This document shows, one piece after another, positions 1 to 7,538 of a DNA stretch of 64,000 bases. Source of the DNA: a bacterium. Lineage in GTDB: Bacteria > Sysuimicrobiota > Sysuimicrobiia > Sysuimicrobiales > Segetimicrobiaceae. The DNA is taken from assembly GCA_035307765.1 (NCBI GenBank), contig DATGHU010000041.1:1-64000 (forward strand), in the 5' to 3' direction. The translations under genes were made by a program, and so were the position numbers. Each line of letters opens with the position of its first letter. The stretch's first letter is position 1. The notes below the pieces were generated by a model, which was not told the DNA's origin, searched no databases, and was given only the letters and a program-made list of their open reading frames with translations.

Positions 1-81
1 AACCAGGACCGCTCGCACCAAGGCTATCGGCTCCAGGGCCGGACGCCGGCGACAGTCTTTCTCGCCAAGACGGCCAATTGA
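1..81 (+). pseudogene. C-terminal tail of an integrase-core (DDE) transposase, cut by the window edge
   Basis: Frame 1 reads 26 codons to a TGA at 79-81. It contains the segment HQGYRLQGRTP, which matches the usual last residues of IS481/IS3-type integrase-core transposases (R-x-HQGYR-x-x-GRTP followed by a few residues and stop). Only this tail lies inside the window, so the element may be complete to the left. It abuts the damaged end of a ferritin-like gene, so it may mark an insertion or deletion boundary. The exact IS family is not certain. Confidence 0.6.
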
Positions 82-90
82 GCACGAATG

Positions 91-459
91 CGGACGACGG
101 TTGGAGGACAAACGTGTCAACACCTCGTCCATACTGGACACACTAGAGCGTTGATTTGTTTGGTGACGGTCACTTCCCACTCGAGCGAGTTTCTTACGGC
201 TTCCTCGGCGCCCGCAAACGCGCTCTTGGGGGCGGGAATGGCCGGGATGGCCACTTTGCCCCCCGCGTCCACCACGTACTTCACGAAGCGCATCGCGTGA
301 TCGCGCTCCTCTTCAGCCTGGCGGTAGAAGTGTTTGGCTAGTTCAGTCAGACCCGCGGAGGCAAAGCCAGACGCGATGGAGACGTACTCGAGCGACGCCG
401 CGAACTCGCGACCGATCTGTCCGTTTATCGCCGCGTTCATTCTTTGCACTGAACAGCAT
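91..459 (-). pseudogene. Ferritin-like protein, inactivated by a frameshift and an internal deletion
   Basis: The original start is probably the ATG at 459-457, preceded by a strong AGGAGG at 465-470. It reads MLFSAK, then one extra A shifts the frame into MNAAINGQIGREF, the usual ferritin helix A start. The body continues with the helix A/B ligands (AEEERDHAMRF) and APKSAF. After KQINALV the gene loses an estimated 26-28 codons and resumes one frame off at SSMDEVLT, the normal ferritin C-terminal motif. Iron-storage ferritins of this type are about 165-175 residues. Two lesions indicate a dead gene rather than a single sequencing error. Confidence 0.7.
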
Positions 460-609
460 AGAAACCTCCTTGGAGTGTCATCAGCAGCCAACCTGATGGA
501 TGTCCCTGTAGGTCTCAACCAGCGATCGGCAAGTGGCGCGGTCCGCGCCGCCGTTGCTCCACAGTTACGGCCCTCGTGGTGTCTCTGCGGCCGCCGCCGG
601 GGCGGCTTA

Positions 610-942
610 CGGACATTTGCCGTGTCATCGCTCCTGAACATCCTTCGGTGGGGTGATCTCACGGATCTCCACGGTGGTCACCTTGACCCCCACCCCTCCG
701 TGACCTCGTCGAGCTAGGCCCGCATGATCTGGTTGATCTGTTCCCGCTTCGTCAGGGCCTCGTCGAGGCTGAGGTCGCCGATCACCGCGCGGAGCCCGGT
801 CGTGGCGATCCCCTGCGCGGCGCCGGCGAAGTTGCCCACCTTGATCACGCTGAGCTGGGGGTCGAACACCTTCCAGTAGATCAGGAAATCGATGGAGATC
901 GGCGCGTTGTCCTTGGTGATGCACGTCTGCGCGGGGATCTCT
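610..942 (-). pseudogene. Inverted partial copy of the SPFH/stomatin-like gene at 13.0 kb
   Basis: The reverse complement of this stretch matches about 330 bp of the SPFH gene (about 13232-13566) almost base for base, with scattered substitutions. It starts at the codons for EIPAQTC and ends just after the codons for RQMS. It contains an in-frame stop (AAG to TAG in AKLDE) and small deletions, so it cannot make protein. Neither gene end is present. The high identity points to a fairly recent duplication, gene conversion or shared mobile history rather than an old paralogue. Confidence 0.85.
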
Positions 943-1001
943 CCGCTCAGTCGTGCTTACCCTCGCGTAAGCAAGTGCCTTCTCCCCAAACTCACTCCCT
1001 T
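943..1001 (-). pseudogene. Possible N-terminal remnant of a serine recombinase
   Basis: Just upstream of the duplicated SPFH fragment, the minus strand reads EKALAYARVSTTER. This resembles the first residues of serine site-specific recombinases (KxxxYARVSTxEQ, which contains the nucleophilic serine). The similarity breaks off exactly at the SPFH junction near 942. An AAGGGAG sequence lies upstream, but no standard start codon is in frame. With only about 14 recognisable residues this is a weak call. It fits the surrounding debris of recombinases and transposases. Confidence 0.35.
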
Positions 1002-1266
1002 GATTGGAATTACCGTTGATGTTAAGATATAGATAAATATATATACTATGGGGACTATACACAACCTTTGGGCTCTTGGTGTGGGTGGGGGCGGGTGAAC
1101 GTCCCCTGGAGGCAGCGCGATGACAGGACGAGGTACAAGACACCCTCGAGGTCGGGCTTAGGCAAGGGGTTGGTGCCGAACGGATAGGCCCTTACGATTA
1201 CCAACCCGTTCCTTCTTTCGACTTTGTCACTACGCCTCGAACACGAATACATCTTGACGAGCTAGC

Positions 1267-1701
1267 TTATTTCGTAAGATATTCAAGCCCGTCGGCGCAT
1301 GCCCGGCTTACATCAAAGCTAGCCTGTTGTTCTCCGGGCATTTTGTCCCAGCCCCCTTTTTCAATGAACGTACTTCTCTCATAGGAATCTGACGCCTTTA
1401 ATTCTTTGAGCTTCTCTTTATAGTTCGGGTCCTTTATAAATTGGGCAACGCAGATCGCGGCCCGAGTCGCCAAGACCGCCGCGTCGGTCCTCTGTCGGCC
1501 GGTGCCGCCGGTTGTCCAACCGCCCCACGCAAAGCCGATGATCATCGCGATGACTGCCCCCAAAATAAGGCCCCAAATTCCAAATTTGACCTTCCCTCCA
1601 GCTTCTGGTTTCATTGATATACCTCCCTGAACCTGCCGATTCTTCTCCCGTTGGTCCAATTCTTCGCCCTTCTTCCGAATTCGCTCCTCTGGCGTGCTCA
1701 C
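1267..1701 (-). CDS. Small single-pass membrane protein with an MSTPEER leader, unknown function
   Basis: From a GTG at 1701 (AGGGG six bases upstream) the frame gives 144 residues. It opens with MSTPEERIRKKGEELDQRE, a charged helix-like start. An internal ATG at 1614 has its own strong GGGAGG seven bases upstream and begins MKPEAGGKVKFGIWG. That is followed by one hydrophobic segment (LILGAVIAMIIGFAWGGW) and a soluble tail with two cysteines. I recall the second part as a recurring uncharacterised family in soil bacteria that normally starts at this methionine. The protein may be made from both starts, or the leader may be a separate feature that happens to be in frame. No function is known. 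Confidence 0.6.
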   Translation of the reverse strand: MSTPEERIRKKGEELDQREKNRQVQGGISMKPEAGGKVKFGIWGLILGAVIAMIIGFAWGGWTTGGTGRQRTDAAVLATRAAICVAQFIKDPNYKEKLKELKASDSYERSTFIEKGGWDKMPGEQQASFDVSRACADGLEYLTK

Positions 1702-1921
1702 GGGCATCCCCTCCAGCGCTACTGTATCCAGTGCATCGCATTCGCGCGGGTCTGCTGAACCCCTCTCCGAATCACGCTCGGGAGGCATGCGTACGCCGCC
1801 GGCTGTCCAGCATGCAGGTTCCAAAGGAGCGTCGGAGCAGGTGTGGGGGGATGGGAAACCGGAGGTGTGGCTGACACGGATCAAGGACGCCTAACAAGCT
1901 TTGTAGATTGATGGATGTACA

Positions 1922-1970
1922 CTGCTTTGCAACCAGGGGGTCGCGGGTTCGAATCCCGCCGTCTCCACCA
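1922..1970 (+). other. 3' part of a tRNA-Ala(UGC): likely integrase attachment-site remnant
   Basis: The stretch contains an anticodon loop TTTGCAA (anticodon TGC), a variable region, a complete T arm (GCGGG, TTCGAAT, CCCGC), the acceptor strand CGTCTCC, discriminator A and encoded CCA. A matching 5' acceptor strand GGAGACG and a D arm are absent upstream, and the anticodon stem has a mismatch. It is therefore a 3' tRNA segment and not a working gene. Tyrosine integrases commonly recombine at such segments, and a decayed integrase ends 62 bp downstream on the other strand. Confidence 0.8.
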
Positions 1971-2031
1971 ATGTTTTCAAGGGTTTGCGCGCGGTGCGGA
2001 TTCACGTTCTCTCCCAGTTTGCTCACCATTG

Positions 2032-2455
2032 CTAACCCGAGCTGGCGAGATCGCGACCCACACCATTTTGCATTCCTGGCACTACACGCGCATAGGTGTC
2101 GAGGCGTGGATATCTGAGAGTGTCCCAGCCGTTCCTGCACGAGCTTGGGGTGGACGCCTTTGCGGAACAGCCAGGCTGCGTGACTGTGCCGCAAGTCGTT
2201 GAAGCGGATACGGGTGAGCTTCACCGCCCGGGCGACCTTGCGGAAATCGCGTTGGGTGAGGTTGTGGGCGTGGATCGGTTTGCCGTCGCGCTGACAGAAG
2301 ATCACTCCTGATCTCAATAGGTCGAACCCAGCCCTCGCCTTGCCTCCTCCTGCTCGGTTTTGAGCCGGCGGAGCCCGTCGAGCACCGCCGGGGCCAAAGT
2401 GATATCCGCCTTGAGCGTGCGCTCTTTGGTTCGCGGCTCAGGATCTGCTTCTTCA
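2032..2455 (-). pseudogene. Tyrosine recombinase (phage-type integrase) C-terminal remnant, two frameshifts
   Basis: Three minus-strand frames join into one integrase catalytic segment: EPRTKERTLKADITLAPAV and onward to GLGSTY, then after a shift near 2317 RSGVIFCQRDGKP, HDLR-type box FNDLRHSHAAWL and VHPKLVQERLGHSQIS, then after a second shift LDTYARVVPGMQ to a TAG at 2032. The active-site H-x-x-R box and LGH box are visible, and the tyrosine lies in LDTY. The N-terminal arm-binding and core domains are missing. Its end sits next to the tRNA-Ala fragment, the expected geometry for an integrase beside its attachment site. Confidence 0.85.
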
Positions 2456-2507
2456 ACCATACCAGCGTGTGGCGGATACATGTCGCCCTGCCCCTTCGTT
2501 ACCATCG

Positions 2508-2960
2508 TTAAGGGTCTTCGGCGGGTGGCTCTTTTCCGCTCACGAGGGCCTCTAAGGCGCTGTCAACGAGAGGCTCCAATAGTCCGTCCTTCGCTTCTAG
2601 GAAATCTTGGTCTGACCTGTAAGTATGGTGGGATAGGTCCTTACCTTGGTTTCGGACGATTACGTCCCATCCATCTGACCCCAAAGTCGCCTGCACCATC
2701 GGGTAGTGTCCTATTTCCAGGGTGAACTGCAGTCCGGTCGACGAGTAGCGCAGGTAGTGATGGACGCGCATCCGCGTCGCGGTGATGAGGGTCTCGGCTC
2801 TCTTCAAATACTCCTGGGCGACATTGCGCACGCGTTGCTCGCTTTGTCTCAACGTGTCTTGGTCACGTTTTGCCGCCTGAGCGGATGACTCCATTTTCTG
2901 CTTATGCATCTGCTCGAGTTCTGCGGCCCTCTTTCTCAGTCTCTCCTCCGGTGTGCTCAC
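2508..2960 (-). CDS. Small hypothetical protein with MSTPEERLRKR start
   Basis: A GTG at 2960, nine bases after GGAGG, starts a 150-residue protein. An ATG at 2966 is possible but sits too close to the same ribosome binding site. The first 70 residues are strongly charged and probably helical or coiled-coil (MSTPEERLRKRAAELEQMHKQ). The rest is a small alpha/beta-looking region (LRYSSTGLQFTLEIGHYPMVQATLG) with no motif I recognise. The start is nearly identical to that of the protein at 1267-1701, on the other side of the integrase remnant. It lacks a signal peptide or membrane segment and is probably cytoplasmic. Confidence 0.6.
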   Translation of the reverse strand: MSTPEERLRKRAAELEQMHKQKMESSAQAAKRDQDTLRQSEQRVRNVAQEYLKRAETLITATRMRVHHYLRYSSTGLQFTLEIGHYPMVQATLGSDGWDVIVRNQGKDLSHHTYRSDQDFLEAKDGLLEPLVDSALEALVSGKEPPAEDP

Positions 2961-3052
2961 GTCCATCCACCTCCGACACACCTTGTCGTCTTATCCCTGA
3001 GGGATACTTAGAGGTCCTTGGGGAACGTCCTCATTGTTGCGTTGTCGAGGTT

Positions 3053-3133
3053 CTATTTGAGTAATGCGGTAGGGCGCGGCCAGCCTCCGCTCTGTAAGGC
3101 ATTTGCGTCGAAATAGATCCTGTCGAACGGCAC
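3053..3133 (-). pseudogene. N-terminal stub of a PIN-domain protein
   Basis: A GTG at 3133, preceded by AGGGAGG at 3139-3145, opens 26 codons containing RIYFDANALQSGGWPRPTA, then TAG at 3053-3055. The FDxNAL segment carries the first conserved aspartate of PIN ribonucleases, and the following SGGWPRP resembles the start of DUF4935-like PIN proteins. The remaining 100 or more residues, with the other acidic ligands, are absent. The translation start is preserved but the body is gone. A toxin or RNase role for the ancestor is only inferred. Confidence 0.45.
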
Positions 3134-3439
3134 TGAAGCCTCCCTAAGCCGGGGTCGAGGCGTCTGCCATTCCGGCATGGACGTAAACAGGGCTAGAGGT
3201 TCGATTGCCACGAGACGCGTCCCTTTTTGGCAGGGGCACGACACCGGACGCCAGGGAAAACCTCCTAGTATGGCAACCGCGCAACACACGTAGTGGGGGC
3301 TCGCCGCCACCCGTCTCTGTGCGCCAACGGCAAGAGGCGCATGTGGTCGGCAGTACTTTTCCGCCTCCCAGGAGAAGTATGTGGATGGCGTTTTCGAGCC
3401 TGCGGATACCATTCAGCCCTGTTCCAAGGGGCGGCGTGG

Positions 3440-3792
3440 CTCCGCAACGGTGCTAGGCTCGACGTGAGATCGTCCACCTTGCCCTCAAGCCTGCCGGCCG
3501 CGGCCATCGCCGCGCTCAGGATGCGATGACCGCGGTGGAGGTCATACATGAGATGGCCGAGCGAGACGGGACACATGGAAGCCGCCTGTTCGATCGTAGC
3601 CAGTTGTCCCTCGAATGGTTCTCGGTGCGTGAAGTCAAAGTACGAATCGGCGGAGAGCAGAAGCATCGCGCCGAAAACGGTGGGGTTGCGGGAGCCGAGT
3701 TGCCACGCACCGAGCCCTCCGGACGAGATGCCGAAGAACCGCGGCTGTCGCGTTCCGGTATCGTTCGAAGTGGTGCAGTCGCGGAGGTAAGG
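3440..3792 (-). pseudogene. Fragment of a putative serine esterase (alpha/beta hydrolase)
   Basis: After a stop at 3793-3795 the minus strand reads about 115 residues of coding character. It includes RFFGISSGGLGAWQLGSR and PTVFGAMLLLSADSYFD. The GISSGG segment is a nucleophile elbow (G-x-S-x-G) of the Esterase D/putative esterase family, and the following A(x)LLLSADSYFD is typical of the strand after it. The N-terminal part and the catalytic Asp/His end are missing or scrambled after about 3440. It overlaps the upstream region of the HXXEE gene on the other strand. Confidence 0.6.
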
Positions 3793-3822
3793 TCAACGAA
3801 ACACTGGGTCGGACGCAACTGG

Positions 3823-4383
3823 ATGTACGGTGGCTTCCTCGCGGGTCTGTTTCTGCTCGCGGTAGCGCCGGCCGCGCTCGTGTCGGCCGGGCGGCCGCTC
3901 GTCCTGGTGTACCTGCAACTGCCGATCTACATGATTCACCAACTCGAAGAGCATTACGATGATCGTTTTCGCCGCTGGATTAACGAGACGATCGGCGGTG
4001 GCCGAGAGATGCTGTCGACGCCCGCTGTGGTCGTCATCAATGTCGTCGGTGTCTGGGTCGTCGACCTTGCCGCCTTCTATCTTGCCCGCTTCGTCGACGT
4101 TGGGCTGGGTCTCATCGCCGTCTACCTCACGCTGGTCAACGCCGTTTTCCATCTTGCAGCCGGCGCCGGCCAGCGACGCTACAACCCCGGCCTAGCCACC
4201 GCGATCCTGCTCTTCGTGCCATGCGGAGTCTGGGGATTGGTTGCCGTCTCGGCCCAGCCCGGGGTCAGCGCAGCCGATCATGTCATCGGACTGGCCGTCG
4301 CGATCTTCATTCACGCGGCGATCATCGTTTACGGCAAACGACGCGTCGCAATGCTGGCTCGGGGAAGCGCCGAGCCAGCTTAG
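3823..4383 (+). CDS. HXXEE-domain integral membrane protein
   Basis: The conservative start at ATG 3823 gives 186 residues. An open frame extends upstream but overlaps an esterase fragment and looks non-coding. The protein has several hydrophobic helices (residues about 3-25, 60-85, 95-115, 125-145, 150-175). Its YMIHQLEEHYDDRF segment contains the H-x-x-E-E motif that names the PF13787 family. The biochemical role of this family is not established to my knowledge. The normal N-terminus may have been replaced by the esterase debris, so the start is uncertain. Confidence 0.7.
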   Translation: MYGGFLAGLFLLAVAPAALVSAGRPLVLVYLQLPIYMIHQLEEHYDDRFRRWINETIGGGREMLSTPAVVVINVVGVWVVDLAAFYLARFVDVGLGLIAVYLTLVNAVFHLAAGAGQRRYNPGLATAILLFVPCGVWGLVAVSAQPGVSAADHVIGLAVAIFIHAAIIVYGKRRVAMLARGSAEPA

Positions 4384-4770
4384 CCCAGCTTTAGCCTAGG
4401 CTCGCCGGCACCTAATGGAGATAACGGCAAGAGAGTTCCCCACTGGCGAAATGTATAGCAGGCCTTGGGGTTTGGGTTTGATGGCGGCTTAGGCGTCACG
4501 CCGCGGAAGGCAAACCAACCATCTGCCTTGCCCCGAGCCTCAAACCCGGACCAGCCGGTTATGAGCCGGATGGCCACCTTCCCAGACCATATTCGATACA
4601 GCATAAGGGCCACCGTCGCATCCCACTGCCGGAAGCGCGTGCGGCCCTCCGTGAAGCACATGCGGCCCTCAACCTGCCGGACCGACTGCTTACGGGCAGA
4701 ATGCGCGCTCAGGCGAAGCCGACGACCTGCTCGAACCCTGAGGAGCCGTCCAAGACCGACACGCTTGGAA

Positions 4771-5913
4771 TCACGCCTGGTACGATTTGGTCCACAGTTG
4801 CCCGTTAGACGTGACGACGTAGACGTCGAGCCGCCCCTCGCCCCACGAGGCCACCGCGGGATCGCTGGCGAACCGGCCGCCGAGCGACTCCCATGAGCTC
4901 CACCGGCCGTGGTCGAGGCTCTTGCGCCACAAAGCGTGGTCGCTGCCTTGGACGAAGACATCTAGGTGCTGCTGGACGAAGCTCTGAAGCCCGGCGTTGC
5001 CGCCCCAGGCGACCGCCGCCGGGCCGGAACTGATGACCCCGCCGAGGGATTCCCAGTTGGTCCAGGATCGCCGGTTCTCGTCGAAGTTGAGGTGCCAAAG
5101 CGCGTTGTCGTTGCCCCGGGCAAAGACGTCGAGTAGCGCCGGGCCGCCCGACGCGACCGCCGGAGCGGAGGCTAAGCTGCCGCCGACGCTCAGCCAGTCG
5201 CTCCAAGAGCCTCCGCCGCCACCTTGGTAGGCCTTCTGCCAGAGTCCGTAATTGCCGCCCCGTACGAACACGTCGATACCGATCTGTCCGAAGATCTTCG
5301 TCCGGTAGACGGCCGTCGGCGCCGACGTGAATGCTCCCCCGAGACTGTCCCAATGCGTGATGTGCCCATTGTTCTGATAGGTCGCGTTGTCCACGCCCCG
5401 GCAGTACACCAGGTGGCCGCCGACGTCGGTGGCACAGGCGCCCGGGCTGGAGGTCCACTTGCCCCCGAGGCTTTGCCAGGAGCCCCACTGTCTTCCGTTC
5501 CATTCGGCGTAGCCGAGGGAGAAGTCATCGGCCCTCACTCCATAGACCACACATAGGACCCCCCGGCGGTGCCTCCCCGGTAGGCGGCCGCCGCGGGGGA
5601 GAACGTCAGCCGGGGAATGTTGGGGACCTGAGCCCACTGGCTCCAGCCCACACCACTCACGGCCCAGGCGGGCCGGACGACGCTGTTGACTGTGGCTACC
5701 GCGGCGAGACTGCCGATCAGCCCAATGGCCCGGCGCCGCGAGATCAGCGCTCCCTCGGGCGGAAAGCAGTGCGCCGCGCCACGCACGTTCGACACACTGA
5801 CCCGCCCTTTCGCCCGTGCCCACAGCCCCACGTCTTCGCGGCCGGCCAGGCTGGCGATCTCGTCGGGAGATAGAGCGCGGCACCGCGCCGAAGTAGGGGT
5901 CCTGCTCGGCCAT
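4771..5913 (-). pseudogene. Tat-exported PLL-type beta-propeller lectin, two frameshifts
   Basis: An ATG at 5913 follows AGGAGG and starts MAEQDPYFGA. A shift near 5880 moves to a frame with ALSPDEIASLAGREDVG and a twin-arginine signal (SRRRAIGLIGSLAAVATV). A second shift near 5545 in a run of six G restores the long frame to the stop at 4771. The mature part is a chain of about five repeats of the form WSSWESLGG...DPAVASWGEGRLDVYVxGxDxALW, diagnostic of PLL-like/DUF346 fucose-binding propellers. Apart from the two shifts it is full length, so it could be a recently lost gene or a gene with assembly errors. No partner gene is adjacent. Confidence 0.75.
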
Positions 5914-6759
5914 AAGAGGTCCTCCTCTCGCGGTCCCGGGGCCGGGCCTGTTCGCAAAGCGCCAGCCCCGTGTTGCGTGGACGGGGTGCGCTTCGCTGGC
6001 GGCATCTATCCGCCCTGCTGAACACTCACTCCTGATCGCGGACATAACCGTGCATCAACAACGGTCCCAGATTCAACGCGAATCGACTAAGCCCGTCTCA
6101 GGATTTTCCAGGAAGCCTGACCTCCCGAAGGTCTTGGTCGGCTCGCAACGCTTTCAGCGACGGGTGACGTAGGTCGTCTGCCAGCCGCTCCCGATGGTCC
6201 ACGTCGACCACGAGCATCGGTTTGACCCAATGCGGCGGCAGGTCGGTTCGCGACTCCCCAAAATGGTTGTCGCTTGTCTGGGCTCACAGGGGCACCAGAA
6301 CACAGCCCTTGCAGACAGGTCGGGCGGCACAGCAGCCGAGGGTGGAGAAGTGCCCAAGAAATCGCCCCGCGGTGCGGATTCCGGGTTAGTGTTTTCAGGA
6401 CGGGGAGAGCGGGCTCTTCTCGGGTCCGCTGAAGGATACTGGGGTGGAATCCTCCAATACCAGGCATGCCGGTGCACACTGCGCCCCCGATCGGCTGACT
6501 CCCGACGACGTTCCGGATTCTTTTATATCTGGACGAACGCCGACACCGACCGCAACAGGTTCTTTGTGGTCAAGGCTCCAAGGTCAAGAGAGATGACTCC
6601 ATCGAGTTTCCGGTCGAGATGGGCTGCCTTGTCTGCGTGTTCTGCTGCCCGCGCGAGATGCACCAGTCAACAACTTCCGGATCGCGCCGGTACGGGCGGC
6701 AATTTGCCGGTGACTCGGTCCATCGGGGAGTCCAAACCAAGCAGCGAGGAGGATGCCGG
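5914..6759. other. Gene-free stretch upstream of the racemase operon
   Basis: No convincing gene was found in about 850 bp. Open frames on both strands have poor coding character. A minus-strand segment near 6520-6660 reads like protein (KAAHLDRKLDGVISLDLG) but is short and unidentified. The operon promoter should lie in the last 200 bp, but I cannot point to clear -35/-10 boxes. Confidence 0.4.
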
Positions 6760-7500
6760 ATGTACGGGTGGAGGGGGCGACTGGGAGTCATCATGCCCAG
6801 CAATAACACGATCGTGGAGCCGGAAATGTACAGTGTGCTGCCGACCGGCCTATCGCTTCACGGAGCCCGCGTGGTCCCCCGCAACGCCGCAGGTTTTCGG
6901 GAACAGATTTTCTCTATGGCCGATACGCTCCCGCAGGCCATCGAAGGGTTGCGAGGGAAAGTCGACGTGTTTTGCTACGCGTGCATGGCAACAAGCCTCC
7001 TGAAACCTCCCGGCTGGCACGAGACGTTCGCCGAGGCGACCGGCGGCGCGCCGTTCCTACTGGCGGGTGAAACCATGGTTGTCGCCCTCAGACGCTTGGG
7101 GGCGTGCCGCATCGGTGTCTTCTCCCCGTACTCGGATGAGATCGCCGCCCTGATCCCTGGCTGGTTCAAACGACACGAGATCGAGGTCGCACACAACGCC
7201 AGCGTCCCGCTCAGCTTTGAACAGGGTTCTCCAGGATGCGAAAACTTCTACCCCACCATCCGTCGGGAGTTCAAAGGAAAAGATCTGGCTGCGCTGGTCA
7301 TCCTGGCCACAGACCTCGCCACATTTACGGTCATTGACCCCCTGGAGGCCGACCTCGGGATCCCCGTCGTCTCCAGTAATCTGGCACTGCTGTGGAGCAT
7401 GCTCGGAACAATAGGGGCCGGGGCGACGACGTGCCCCGGCAGACTCTTTCGTAGCGCCGCGGTCGTGGCCAACGGTCGCCCAACCCACGCTTCGCGATAG
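6760..7500 (+). CDS. Asp/Glu racemase-family protein (maleate isomerase / arylmalonate decarboxylase-like)
   Basis: ATG 6760 follows GAGGAGG and gives 246 residues. The start LGVIMPSNNTIVEPEMY is the typical first strand and loop of the maleate isomerase/arylmalonate decarboxylase branch. Cys75 in FCYACMATS occupies the first catalytic-cysteine position. At the second position (about residue 183, ILATDLATF) the usual cysteine is replaced by alanine, while the following PVVSSNLALLW is conserved. Two-base racemisation is therefore unlikely to work in the standard way; isomerase, decarboxylase or one-base chemistry is possible. It heads a tight operon with an amidohydrolase, an M20 hydrolase and an ornithine cyclodeaminase-like enzyme, suggesting it acts on a cyclic amide or amino acid derivative. 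Confidence 0.75.
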   Translation: MYGWRGRLGVIMPSNNTIVEPEMYSVLPTGLSLHGARVVPRNAAGFREQIFSMADTLPQAIEGLRGKVDVFCYACMATSLLKPPGWHETFAEATGGAPFLLAGETMVVALRRLGACRIGVFSPYSDEIAALIPGWFKRHEIEVAHNASVPLSFEQGSPGCENFYPTIRREFKGKDLAALVILATDLATFTVIDPLEADLGIPVVSSNLALLWSMLGTIGAGATTCPGRLFRSAAVVANGRPTHASR

Positions 7501-7538
7501 CCGATCACCACCATCCGACCTTTCGGGGAGGCTATCGC

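Noticed and set aside
1772-2100. Long minus-strand frame containing GGDGGIRTRDP
   Set aside because: This is the well-known false protein produced by translating the antisense of a tRNA 3' end; only the integrase part upstream is real coding history.
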